From: Desulfobacterales bacterium
GTDB taxonomy: Bacteria > Desulfobacterota > Desulfobacteria > Desulfobacterales > JAAELO01
Length of the DNA: 34,342 nt
Assembly (NCBI GenBank): GCA_024226555.1
Contig: JAAELO010000895.1
Span: 1-34,342, forward strand
Direction of reading: 5' to 3'
The first letter of the stretch is position 1, and every line of letters begins with the position of its first letter. This document shows positions 25,338 to 33,487 of this stretch, piece after piece. The notes beneath the pieces were generated by a model. It worked only from the letters and a program-made list of their open reading frames with translations. It had not been told where the DNA came from and ran no database searches. A program made the translations under genes and the position numbers.

Positions 25338-25925
25338 TTACTTCTTTTTGAGATTGTAGGTATCAAGATCCATGTCTTTTGTGAAAATTTCAACGGCTTC
25401 AGGTGGATTTAGCTTTTTCGCAAACTCTAATCGTTCTTCATAACTTTGATCACCCTTTAGAAGGTTAACAACAACTTTTTTTCTTAGCTCATCCTTTCCA
25501 AAGACACCCTTTGCATCCAGCCTTTTTAGAGCATTGAGAAAAGCGTTCTCAATCTGCGCATTAAATTCTTCTAAGCCTTCTAAACCCTCATTCTCATATA
25601 TTCTATCAGATTCATTCAAAGCTTCATTTAAAAGTTCATTAACCTCTTTAATAATTCCACAACATTCGCTGTCTGAGTGAAGAGGGCTATCTACAGGAGA
25701 CCATTTTATTTCAATACTATCCTTAGGTTTGTCACCATACCCGTACTCATTTAGTACCTGCTCAAGTCCTTCATAAGAACTTGCTGTTGTTGCAGCATAA
25801 TTATACTCACCAGTGGTATAAAATCCAAATGAATAGAAATTATCAAGTGGTCTTGATGTGAAAAGAGTTGCAAACGCGTCTAATCCTTTTTTATAAAGAA
25901 CATTCTCCAGTTTTTCAAAATCCAT
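25338..25925 (-). CDS. DUF4303-like protein
   Basis: 195 residues, acidic and soluble. The segment NFYSFGFYTTGEYNYAATTASSYEGLEQVLNEYG resembles DUF4303 proteins, where a FxFYTtddg strand is followed by a TEEGL helix. The family has no known activity; members often occur near toxin or immunity loci, but no toxin gene is seen beside this one. Start at the ATG at 25923-25925; a GTG lies one codon earlier. It overlaps the end of the small membrane-protein gene by 11 nt, so the two are probably translated together. Family call is by pattern only. Confidence 0.65.
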   Translation of the reverse strand: MDFEKLENVLYKKGLDAFATLFTSRPLDNFYSFGFYTTGEYNYAATTASSYEGLEQVLNEYGYGDKPKDSIEIKWSPVDSPLHSDSECCGIIKEVNELLNEALNESDRIYENEGLEGLEEFNAQIENAFLNALKRLDAKGVFGKDELRKKVVVNLLKGDQSYEERLEFAKKLNPPEAVEIFTKDMDLDTYNLKKK

Positions 25926-26136
25926 CACTCAACCTCATGTCTATATTTTTAAAAGAGAAAAAACCAAGCAATATAAATGAAATAAAAAACACAGAAACTT
26001 CTTTTATTTTATTCTCTTGTTCATCAATTGGGAACATCTCCAAAGAACCATTTATAAAAATCAGAATAAAAAAAAGATAAGATAAAAATATAATTAGATA
26101 AATAAATTTTTCATATAAAATAGTAAATAATAACAT
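25915..26136 (-). CDS. small membrane protein with two predicted spans
   Basis: About 73 residues from the ATG at 26134-26136 (a GTG start at 26154 would add six). Two hydrophobic stretches (FIYLIIFLSYLFFILIFI and VSVFFISFILLGFFSF) flank a short charged loop, FPIDEQENKIKE. The stop overlaps the start of the DUF4303 gene. There is no clear ribosome site, and the region is very AT-rich, so hydrophobic frames can arise by chance. The overlap with a convincing downstream gene is the best support. Confidence 0.45.
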   Translation of the reverse strand: MLLFTILYEKFIYLIIFLSYLFFILIFINGSLEMFPIDEQENKIKEVSVFFISFILLGFFSFKNIDMRLSDGF

Positions 26137-26427
26137 GCATCGCAAAAAAAACACAGAATTATATTGTAAGAATCCATAAAATCAATGAATTCCATATTAT
26201 GTTTTTTACATTCATTAATTTCTATTTTAGATGTTATTAAAATTATGATTTTGTTTAGAGTATTTGAAAAATAGATAAAAATGTAATTTTTTATGAAAAA
26301 AATAAGAATTTATAAATGCTAAACTTTTTTTATTAAAAAATATTACAAAAATATTTTCTTCTATGTTAGAAGTTTATTGAAATCAAAGGGATTCAAAGAG
26401 AATCCACTATATTTTATTTTTTTACAT

Positions 26428-26538
26428 GTAACAACGTTACGCAGGTAAAAAAAATTACCACGTGCTTTCTGCTAAATCTTTTCAATCTTAAAAAAAAAAT
26501 GAATCTAAATTAGTATTGATAAGGTGTAATAATGTTAC
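26428..26538. promoter_or_regulatory. paired 13-bp palindromes, candidate operator
   Basis: GTAAC-AAC-GTTAC at 26428 and GTAAT-AAT-GTTAC at 26526 share the pattern GTAAY-AAY-GTTAC, 98 bp apart. Two matching dyads in one leader suggest a dimeric regulator binding both, with looping possible. No regulator gene lies next to them. Confidence 0.35.
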
Positions 26539-26624
26539 TTAATACAAACTTTTATCGAAAAAGCAAAATATTAAAAACAGGCTGAAATATCGAGTAATAA
26601 GGATTATCCTGTATTATGGAACAA

Positions 26625-26646
26625 ATTTTTGATATGAATCAAAAAT
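26625..26646. promoter_or_regulatory. perfect 9-bp inverted repeat upstream of the transcarboxylase
   Basis: ATTTTTGAT, centre ATGA, then the exact reverse complement, 118 nt before the start codon. No T-run follows it on the plus strand, so an operator is more likely than a terminator. Confidence 0.3.
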
Positions 26647-26763
26647 CTGCATTTTACTATTATATTTTTAGAAGAATCTTGTGTCACTTTATGCAGACCA
26701 TGATATTGCGAATAATTTTAAGTATTTATATTAGGTTAACTTGAGAAATGAAAGGAAAATTTT

Positions 26764-28317
26764 ATGGGTATCGTTTCTGATAAAATCAAGGATCTCAAAG
26801 AGAGAGAGAAAAAAGTACTGGCAATGGGTGGAGAGGCAGCCATTGCAAAACGTCATGAGCAGGGAAAGCTTACAGCCCGTGAACGTCTTGACCTTCTGTT
26901 TGACAAGGGAACCTTCCGTGAAATTGATATGTTTGTTACGCACAGATGCACTAATTTTGGAATGGAAAATGTGGATATACCAGCTGATGGTGTAGTTACA
27001 GGGCATGGGCTTGTAAATGGAAGACCACTTTTCGCATATTCTCAGGATTTCACATCAAGAGCCGGAAGTATGGGAGAGATGCAGGCAAAGAAAATCTGTA
27101 AGGTTATGGACCTTGCGATGAAAGCAGGCGTTCCTTTCCTTGGAATTAATGACTCAGGTGGAGCAAGAATTCAGGAAGGAATAGATTCTCTATCGGGTTA
27201 TGGTGAGATCTTTTTTAGAAACTCTGCTGCATCAGGTGTTATCCCTCAAATTTCCGCAATTATGGGACCTACTGCTGGTGGGGCTGTTTATTCCCCAGCA
27301 ATGACTGACTGGGTTTTTATGGTAAAAAACACAAGTTATATGTTCATCACAGGTCCTGAGGTTATTAAGTCGGTCACGGGAGAGGTTATCAATTTTGAGG
27401 ACCTTGGTGGTGCAATGACACATAACGAAAAAAGCGGGGTTGCTCAATTTGCCTGTGAGAATGATCAGGATGCTATTGAGCAGATTAAGAAACTTTTATC
27501 TTATTTGCCACTTAACAATATGGAAGATCCTCCATATATTCCACCAAAAGATGACCCAAAAAGAGTTGATCCAAAGCTTGATGAACTAATTCCTGAAAAT
27601 CCAAACCAGTCATATGATGTGTTTGAAGTGATTCGCTCAGTTGTTGATGATGGCGAACTGTTTGAGCCGCACATGTATTATGCGAAAAACATTGTGATAT
27701 GTTTTGCAAGATTGAATGGAAGGGTAATAGGGATTATTGCAAATCAGCCCAATTTCTTAGCAGGATGTCTTGATATCAATGCTTCTGATAAAGCTACAAG
27801 GTTTATCAGATTTTGCGATGCTTTCAACATCCCACTACTTACAATTGCAGATGTTCCAGGGTATCTTCCAGGAAGCGATCAGGAATGGAGTGGTATTATA
27901 AGACACGGAGCAAAACTTCTTTGGTGCTATTCTGAAGCAACTGTACCAAAGCTTCTTCTTGTTACCAGAAAAGATTATGGTGGATCATATCTTGCTATGT
28001 GTTCAAAACACCTTGGTGCAGATATGGTTTTTGCATGGCCAACATCTGAGATTGCTGTTATGGGTGCAGCTGGTGCAGCAAACGTAATTCACAGGAAAGA
28101 GATTTCAAATTCAGATAATCCTGAAGAAAAAAGAGCAGAGAAAATTGAAGAGTACAATGAACTCTTTTCAAATCCATATTGCGCTGCAAGCAGAGGTTAT
28201 GTGGATTCAGTTATTGTTCCCTCAGAAACAAGACCTCGTTTAATAGATGCTCTTGAGATTTTAAGCACAAAACGTGAGATGAGGCCTGCTAAAAAGCATG
28301 GAAATATTCCGGTATAA
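26764..28317 (+). CDS. mmdA: methylmalonyl-CoA/propionyl-CoA carboxyltransferase subunit (12S / MmdA-type)
   Basis: 517 residues of the acyl-CoA carboxyltransferase family. N-terminal MGGEAAIAKRHEQGKLTARERLD, the oxyanion-hole GGARIQEGIDSL and MGPTAGGAVYSPA, and in the C-terminal half DVPGYLPGSDQEW with GAAGAANVI. It moves a carboxyl group between biotin and propionyl/methylmalonyl-CoA. The next gene encodes a 5S-type pyruvate/oxaloacetate carboxyltransferase fused to a biotin carrier. Together they resemble methylmalonyl-CoA:pyruvate transcarboxylase (12S + 5S/1.3S). No biotin carboxylase or sodium-pump subunit is encoded here, so a stand-alone propionyl-CoA carboxylase or a Na+-pumping decarboxylase is less likely. 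AAGGA before the ATG supports the start. Confidence 0.88.
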   Translation: MGIVSDKIKDLKEREKKVLAMGGEAAIAKRHEQGKLTARERLDLLFDKGTFREIDMFVTHRCTNFGMENVDIPADGVVTGHGLVNGRPLFAYSQDFTSRAGSMGEMQAKKICKVMDLAMKAGVPFLGINDSGGARIQEGIDSLSGYGEIFFRNSAASGVIPQISAIMGPTAGGAVYSPAMTDWVFMVKNTSYMFITGPEVIKSVTGEVINFEDLGGAMTHNEKSGVAQFACENDQDAIEQIKKLLSYLPLNNMEDPPYIPPKDDPKRVDPKLDELIPENPNQSYDVFEVIRSVVDDGELFEPHMYYAKNIVICFARLNGRVIGIIANQPNFLAGCLDINASDKATRFIRFCDAFNIPLLTIADVPGYLPGSDQEWSGIIRHGAKLLWCYSEATVPKLLLVTRKDYGGSYLAMCSKHLGADMVFAWPTSEIAVMGAAGAANVIHRKEISNSDNPEEKRAEKIEEYNELFSNPYCAASRGYVDSVIVPSETRPRLIDALEILSTKREMRPAKKHGNIPV

Positions 28318-28350
28318 AAACTTACGTTTTTATTCAAGAGGAGAAAATGG

Positions 28351-30399
28351 ATGAGTATTGAAAAAACAAAAATGAATTATGATAAAGACAGGCCTTCTGC
28401 AAGTAATGCCTTGAAAATTATGGATGTTACTTTCAGGGATGGTCATCAATCTCTTTTCACAACACTTGGTAGAACAGAAGATATGATTCCTGTAGCCGAG
28501 AAGATGGATGAGATTGGTTACTGGGCAATTGAGGCATGGGGTGGAAATACCTTTGGAGCGATGCATGCCTATCTGAATGAAGATCCATGGGAAAGAATCA
28601 GGAAACTAAAAAAATACATTAAGAAAACACCTTTATCAATGCTTTTAAGAGGCCAGAATCTGGTTGCCTATAGAAACTATGCTGATGATGTTGTTGAAGC
28701 TTTTGTTGATAGAGCTGCAGAAAATGGAATACAGATATTCAGAACATTTGATGCTCTTAATGACTACAGAAACTTTGAAACAGCTGTTAAAGCTATTAAA
28801 AAAGCCGGTCAACATTTCCAGGGTTGTATCTGTTACTCCATGACAGAGCAAAGAATGGGTGGAGATGTTTACAATGTAGAATATTATGTGAATAAGACAA
28901 AAGAACTTGTGGATGCAGGAGCTGACAGTATCTGTATCAAAGATATGGCTGGTATGATAGCACCGTATGATGCCTTTGATCTGATAAAAGCTGTTAAGGA
29001 AGTTGCTAATGTTCCTGTTGCTTTCCATACTCATTTTACATCTGGTATGGCTTCAATGTCACATTTGAAAGCAGTTGAAGCTGGAGTTGATATTTTAGAT
29101 ACATGTATGTCGCCTTATGCATACAGAAATTCACACCCTGCAATTGAGCCTCTTGTGATGACTCTTCTTGGTACTGACCGGGATACAGGTTTTGATATTA
29201 ATGATCTTGCAGAAATTAATGATATTCTGGAAAAAGAGATTCTTCCAAAATACAAGAGCCTTCTTAAAGATGATAAAGTATCTATAATAGATATCAATGT
29301 TCCTCTGTTTCAAGCACCATCCGGCCTTTTTGCAAACATTGAGTCCCAGCTTGAAGATATGGGAGAACTTGATAGGCTTGGTGAGGTTTATGCCGAACTT
29401 GCCAAGGTAAGAAGAGATCTTGGTGAAATCCCACTGGTAACACCCACAAGCAGAATTGTTGCAATTCAGACTGTAAATAATGTTCTTTTTGATGAAGGTA
29501 AGGATGAATACTCAATAATCTCTGCACAGGTTAAAGATCTTTGCTACGGACTATATGGTGAAACAGCAGCTCCAATTAATGCTAAACTTATTAAGAAAGC
29601 ATTAAAGGGATACTCTAAGGGTAATAAACCTATTGACTGTCGACCAGCTGAAGATATTAAACCTGAACTTCCACAGGTAAGAGAGGAAGTTAAAGGTTTA
29701 GCAGTAGATATTGAAGATGAATTAATCTACGCACTTTTTCCTGTTTCCGGTAAGCGTTTTCTAAAGTGGAAATATGGAAAAGAGGAACCACCTGCATCAG
29801 TTAGCCCAATTACCCTTGAAGAAGCTTTAAAAGAACAGGATTTGATTGAAAAAGCAAGAGCAGGTAAACTTGTTGATCCTGAATCAATCAACAGAGGTCC
29901 TGAAAGATCTGAACATGTTAGAGCTTTTGGTGTTTATGTTGAAAATGAATACTTTGAAATTGAGGTTGATGAGGTTGGAGGACCTCCCGTTGTAACATAT
30001 GCATCAGGCCCTTTAAATCAGGTTCCTGCAGACACTATTGTTCCAATGGCAGCACAGGGTTCTATCCCGGCTCCTCCAAAAGCAGTACAGTCAGCACCAA
30101 CACAGGCTGCGCCAGTAGCACAAGCAGCTGCATCGGCACAACCTCAGAGTGCAGCACCTGCACCCGCTCAAACAAGTAGCGCAAACGGTACACCACTGAA
30201 CGCTCCAATGCCAGGCATGATTGTTGATTATAAAGCAAAAGTTGGAGATTCTGTAAATAAAGGAGATATCCTTGTAGTACTTGAAGCCATGAAAATGGAG
30301 AATGCACTTCCATCTCCTGTTTCAGGAACTTTACAAGCTATCAATTTTGCTTCTGGAGATTCAGTTGCAAAAGATGCAGCTCTTTGCATAATAGGATAA
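28351..30399 (+). CDS. pyruvate/oxaloacetate carboxyltransferase (5S-type) fused to biotin carrier domain
   Basis: 682 residues. A TIM-barrel carboxyltransferase (about 20-300) with metal ligands D25 (DVTFRDGHQS), H226 and H228 (FHTHFTSG) and the probable carbamylated K197 (CIKDMAG). A conserved PYC_OADA domain spans about 320-530, then comes an Ala/Pro/Gln-rich flexible linker (about 565-615) and a biotinyl domain with EAMKME, biotin lysine K648, 34 residues from the end. It transfers CO2 between carboxybiotin and pyruvate/oxaloacetate. It equals the 5S and 1.3S transcarboxylase subunits in one chain, or OadA / pyruvate carboxylase subunit B. Pairing with the MmdA-type gene 33 nt upstream favours transcarboxylase. 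GGAG lies 7 nt before the start. Confidence 0.88.
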   Translation: MSIEKTKMNYDKDRPSASNALKIMDVTFRDGHQSLFTTLGRTEDMIPVAEKMDEIGYWAIEAWGGNTFGAMHAYLNEDPWERIRKLKKYIKKTPLSMLLRGQNLVAYRNYADDVVEAFVDRAAENGIQIFRTFDALNDYRNFETAVKAIKKAGQHFQGCICYSMTEQRMGGDVYNVEYYVNKTKELVDAGADSICIKDMAGMIAPYDAFDLIKAVKEVANVPVAFHTHFTSGMASMSHLKAVEAGVDILDTCMSPYAYRNSHPAIEPLVMTLLGTDRDTGFDINDLAEINDILEKEILPKYKSLLKDDKVSIIDINVPLFQAPSGLFANIESQLEDMGELDRLGEVYAELAKVRRDLGEIPLVTPTSRIVAIQTVNNVLFDEGKDEYSIISAQVKDLCYGLYGETAAPINAKLIKKALKGYSKGNKPIDCRPAEDIKPELPQVREEVKGLAVDIEDELIYALFPVSGKRFLKWKYGKEEPPASVSPITLEEALKEQDLIEKARAGKLVDPESINRGPERSEHVRAFGVYVENEYFEIEVDEVGGPPVVTYASGPLNQVPADTIVPMAAQGSIPAPPKAVQSAPTQAAPVAQAAASAQPQSAAPAPAQTSSANGTPLNAPMPGMIVDYKAKVGDSVNKGDILVVLEAMKMENALPSPVSGTLQAINFASGDSVAKDAALCIIG

Positions 30400-30404
30400 C
30401 ATTT

Positions 30405-30448
30405 AAAAGCAGTATTTCTTTATTTAGGAATACTGCTTTTGTTTTGTT
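30405..30448 (+). terminator. hairpin terminator after the biotin-subunit gene
   Basis: AAAAGCAGTATT and GAATACTGCTTTT arms around a 10-11-nt loop, followed by GTTTTGTTT. The interrupted T-run makes it a moderate terminator, which could pass some transcript to the small gene at 30505. Confidence 0.7.
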
Positions 30449-30455
30449 TATCATC

Positions 30456-30480
30456 AAAATTCAAATTATTAGAGATTACA
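30456..30480. repeat. solo end of the GGGAACCTC element family
   Basis: AAAATTCAAATTATTAGAGATTAC aligns with the element right end (AAAATTCTAATTATTAGAGGTTCC) with a few changes. No partner end is found nearby. Confidence 0.4.
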
Positions 30481-30504
30481 TTTAATTTATAATAAAAAAA
30501 AATT

Positions 30505-30726
30505 ATGAAAAATAAAAAAATGGCGGCTGCATTAGCAGCAGTGACAAACTATATTAAGTCTGAAGAAGAATCAATCGTATCACAGATTAATAGACCTCAG
30601 GAACAAGTACCTGTTGTTGAGAAAGAGCCTGTATTTGCATCTCCATTTAGTAGATGGAATTCAGGTGGCAGGGAAGATCTCATGCAAAGGAGAACAATGA
30701 TGCAAATGAGATTGATGGGGCGTTAA
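30505..30726 (+). CDS. small protein, possible accessory subunit of the biotin-dependent carboxyltransferase
   Basis: 73 residues: an Ala-rich helical start (MAAALAAVTNYIKSEEESI), a Pro/Val-rich linker, and a C-terminal basic tail with FSRWNSGGREDLMQRRTMMQ and MRLMGR. A short helix of the AAxxAAVxxY kind and a tail of the W..GR..LM..R kind also occur in small proteins encoded beside MmdA/OadA-type enzymes, so I infer an assembly or structural subunit. I cannot verify this homology. No Shine-Dalgarno is visible before either ATG (30505 or 30520). A terminator separates it from the large subunits, so it may be transcribed mostly by read-through. Confidence 0.55.
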   Translation: MKNKKMAAALAAVTNYIKSEEESIVSQINRPQEQVPVVEKEPVFASPFSRWNSGGREDLMQRRTMMQMRLMGR

Positions 30727-30793
30727 GCTCAAAAAAAAGACTTTTGATTTATCCTTGAAGTTAACCTTAAATAATTTTTAGTTAAGGGAATAT

Positions 30794-31579
30794 ATGGATT
30801 TTAGGGAACAGATACAGTTAGGTAGAACTGACCTTAAGGTCAGTAGATTAGGCCTTGCGTCCGGCTATGGAATTGAGCAGGCATCCATCGAAAAAGCTTT
30901 CCATGAATACAAAGTAAACTACTTTTTCTGGAGCACCCCAAGAAGTAAAAAAATGAAAGCAGCTCTAAAACATCTTGCTGTAAAACATAGGGATGAAATG
31001 GTTATTACCGCTCAATCCTATGACCACTCAGGGCTTCTTACTAAACATGCCCTTGAAAAAGCCCTTAGAACAATAAATTCAGATTATATCGATGTTTTCA
31101 TCCTCGGCTGGTTTCAAAAATACCCCCCGGGAAGAATAATAGATCAAGCTCTGAAGCTCAGAGATGAGGGTAAGATCAAATATATTGCAATCTCAGGGCA
31201 TAATAGAAAACTCTTTGGTGAACTTGTGAAAAAAGAGGATTCAGAAATTGATGTTATAATGGCAAGATATAATGCATCCCACCCCGGAGCAGAGCAGGAT
31301 ATCTTTCCTCACATAAAAAATGATAACAAACCAGGTCTTGTCGCATATACTGCAACATGCTGGGGCAAGCTGATGAACAAAAGAAAAATGCCTAAAGGTG
31401 TTGAGCCTTTAACGGCATCAGACTGTTACAGATTTGCCCTATCATCAAACCATTTTGATGTCTGTATAACCGGTCCTAAAAATGAGAAGCAAATGTTAGA
31501 GGGTTTTGAGGCACTTGATAAAGGTAAATTATCTGATGAAGAGATGGAAAGAGTTAGAGAGGTCGGTAGTTTTATATAG
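30794..31579 (+). CDS. aldo/keto-reductase-fold protein lacking the canonical catalytic tetrad
   Basis: A 261-residue (beta/alpha)8 barrel with the family layout: QLGRTDLKVSRLGLAS start, LEKALRTINSDYIDVFIL, and ITGPKNEKQMLEGFEAL near the end. The four catalytic positions all differ from active reductases: Asp of FDTA is F45, Tyr is R50, Lys is Q74, and His of the YIDxxxxHW strand is G105, as I align them. The barrel and parts of the nucleotide-binding end remain. It may be a binding or sensor protein or use another chemistry. GGGAAT before the ATG is a fair ribosome site. The TAG stop lies at the edge of an element remnant. Confidence 0.75.
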   Translation: MDFREQIQLGRTDLKVSRLGLASGYGIEQASIEKAFHEYKVNYFFWSTPRSKKMKAALKHLAVKHRDEMVITAQSYDHSGLLTKHALEKALRTINSDYIDVFILGWFQKYPPGRIIDQALKLRDEGKIKYIAISGHNRKLFGELVKKEDSEIDVIMARYNASHPGAEQDIFPHIKNDNKPGLVAYTATCWGKLMNKRKMPKGVEPLTASDCYRFALSSNHFDVCITGPKNEKQMLEGFEALDKGKLSDEEMERVREVGSFI

Positions 31580-31604
31580 GAATCTAATAATTATTAGAGG
31601 TTAA
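31579..31604. repeat. collapsed remnant of the GGGAACCTC element (two ends joined)
   Basis: GGAATCTAATAA immediately followed by TTATTAGAGGTTA, i.e. both termini of the element family with the middle deleted, leaving a palindrome around CTAATAATTATTAG. It starts at the last base of the upstream stop codon. The stretch 31605-31877 that follows shows no gene I can support. Confidence 0.55.
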
Positions 31605-31877
31605 CATTAAACAGAGAACAAATTGGAACTTCAGAATTATAGTCAAATAATACAACTTGTAGCTTTCGTAGGATGTCGTTCTTGTTTTTTAGAATGCACC
31701 GGTCACAACAAAGATTTGACATTAGCAGGAGTAATTTTAGATATATCAAGAAAAACAACCATGGTTTCAAACGTTATTCCCACTTGTCCGACCCTATTCT
31801 GTTTTAAATTCTTTAGAAAAATGAGTCGGGAATCCATAATTTCTATAAAAATAATATTAATAATTTCGAGATAATCC

Positions 31878-32525
31878 TTAAAACTGAAAACTCCTGGGAA
31901 ACTGAGAAGGTTTTATAAGCATAGAATCAACTAAAGATATTTTACTATCTTCAATCATATAAATACCCATTATAAATGAATTAGTCTTTTTCTTAAACAT
32001 ATAAGCAAATGATATTTTTACAATATAGTTTTTACTACCATATGATACCGGGAAATATTCAGCATTGCGATATTCATATTCTGAACCATTAATATCTAAC
32101 TTATTAATGTCTTTGCCATATCTTCCAGTAAAATCATAAGAACTGTTCTCATCAGGCTCTGTAACTATAAATATCTTCTCTTTGGAGACTTTAGAAAACA
32201 TTAGAAGTTCTTTATCACCATCATTATCAATATCAAGATATTTAAACTGGCAATTTTTACTATAAGCCTCTTTAAACCTGTCTTTTAGCTTTTTGATTTT
32301 TTTTAGAGGTACATCCCATTTCATATCACTGAACTGTTCAGCAAGGGTTGTTGAATCACTTAAACTATAATGATACACAATGGCATTTGCCCGTAGCTTT
32401 AGTTCCTTATAATTATCAGTTTTAAATAACCCCGAATATTTAGTATCAAAAGTAATACCAAACTTCCCAGTAACTGAAGATATAACAATTCTTAAAACAG
32501 ACGTTTCAAGAGAATTTATCCTCAC
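31878..32525 (-). CDS. hypothetical protein, probably 5'-truncated
   Basis: The open frame gives 215 residues from a GTG with no ribosome site. The part from about residue 45 onward looks like real protein: FKYLDIDNDGDKELLMFS resembles an FG-GAP/EF-like calcium loop (DIDNDGDKE), and the rest is beta-rich (YFPVSYGSKNYIVKISFAYM). There is no signal peptide, which is odd for such a repeat-type extracellular protein. The first 35 codons overlap, on the other strand, sequence that reads well as a phage-tail protein, so the true N-terminus is probably missing. No name can be given. Confidence 0.5.
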   Translation of the reverse strand: MRINSLETSVLRIVISSVTGKFGITFDTKYSGLFKTDNYKELKLRANAIVYHYSLSDSTTLAEQFSDMKWDVPLKKIKKLKDRFKEAYSKNCQFKYLDIDNDGDKELLMFSKVSKEKIFIVTEPDENSSYDFTGRYGKDINKLDINGSEYEYRNAEYFPVSYGSKNYIVKISFAYMFKKKTNSFIMGIYMIEDSKISLVDSMLIKPSQFPRSFQF

Positions 32526-32631
32526 AAGGGATGCTGCATCAGAAAAAACATTCAGGTTTGATTCACTGGATTCATCAGTTGATGGAAAGATATGGCACTT
32601 TAGATCAGAATCTGATCATACACTTACAATT

Positions 32632-33486
32632 ATGCCACCAACTGGATCTGATATATCTATATGGAAGAGTGGGAAAGGACATGGAATCGAATGCCCTGAA
32701 ACAGGGTGGATATCTCTTAGGTATGATCATGGAAGAAAGAAACTTGAGCCGGTTCAATATGGTGGTCAGTGGTGGATAGAAGGACTTCAGTTATACATGC
32801 CTTGTCAAACTCTTGGAGCATATTACGCCGCACCTTCTTATATAAGTAACTTTATTCCCGATAATATTGGTGTTAAAAAGCATGCATCAATGCATGGAGG
32901 ATATATAACTGGTGGGCCAAATTTTAAGTTTAATGACAGATCATTATATCTACCTTTAAGTCATTCTTCATGTGTTGCTTTATATGGGAATTGGGATATT
33001 TTTGAAAATAAATCTGTTGATTTTACTATCGGAGGATGGGTTTGTTTTCAAGGGCCTGCTGGCGGACACACAGTAACTGGTGTTTATCAAGACAGTAACA
33101 ATTATTGGTTACTGTATAGAATGACTGATACAAAAATGTCTTTTCAGAAAATAAATAATGGCATTGTTGAAATTCAAGCTATTAGTAATATTACTATCCC
33201 TAATGCTCAATGGTCATTTGTTGTTGCAGTAATAAAAGGTGGTAACATAGGATTATATGTTGATGGACAGCAAGAATCTTGGGCTGAATCATCAAGTTGG
33301 AATGAAAGTCCAATTTCTGGAACTTTGTTTTTTGGCAAAAGCGGAAATAACACATTATATGCAGATATTAAAATAAAAGATATGTTTCTATGTAAACAAA
33401 ATCTTTTTGATGCTGAACCCAATGAAGGCTTGTTAGATTCAATTTATTTACCAAAAAATATATTGAACCTTGGTATGGAGAAATAA
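32632..33486 (+). CDS. phage tail-type protein with LamG-like domain, 5'-truncated
   Basis: 284 residues from the only in-frame ATG, which has no ribosome site. The frame stays open upstream to 32413 and reads as a tail protein there (TEDITILKTDVSREFILTRD, then ASEKTFRFDSLD), so the gene once began further left. The C-terminal half (about residues 115-265) has the LamG/concanavalin fold pattern: FTIGGWVCFQGP, YWLLYRMTDTKMSF, AQWSFVVAVIKGGNIGLYVDGQ, then GTLFFGKSGNNTLYADIKIKDM. Such domains serve as receptor-binding or structural parts of tail fibres. The tail accessory gene follows by one base. A prophage fragment is the likely source. Confidence 0.55.
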   Translation: MPPTGSDISIWKSGKGHGIECPETGWISLRYDHGRKKLEPVQYGGQWWIEGLQLYMPCQTLGAYYAAPSYISNFIPDNIGVKKHASMHGGYITGGPNFKFNDRSLYLPLSHSSCVALYGNWDIFENKSVDFTIGGWVCFQGPAGGHTVTGVYQDSNNYWLLYRMTDTKMSFQKINNGIVEIQAISNITIPNAQWSFVVAVIKGGNIGLYVDGQQESWAESSSWNESPISGTLFFGKSGNNTLYADIKIKDMFLCKQNLFDAEPNEGLLDSIYLPKNILNLGMEK

Positions 33487-33487
33487 A

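Larger units (their letters stand above)
26155..26763. other. 609-bp non-coding leader before the transcarboxylase operon
   Basis: Very AT-rich with no credible gene on either strand. It contains several palindromes: GTAACAACGTTAC (26428-26440), GTAATAATGTTAC (26526-26538), AGGATTATCCT (26600-26610) and a 9-bp perfect inverted repeat with a 4-nt centre (26625-26646). It probably holds the promoter and operators of the downstream operon and the promoter of the minus-strand pair. Confidence 0.5.

Noticed and set aside
26764-30399. Sodium-pumping oxaloacetate or methylmalonyl-CoA decarboxylase operon
   Set aside because: No membrane beta subunit is present in the window; the gene pair fits a soluble transcarboxylase better.
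31623-31874. 83-codon plus-strand open frame between the reductase and the hypothetical gene
   Set aside because: TTG start, no ribosome site, no recognisable protein pattern; treated as non-coding.
32531-32779. 82-codon plus-strand frame starting at 32531
   Set aside because: A different frame from the phage-tail protein, which reads continuously through the same bases with sensible sequence.
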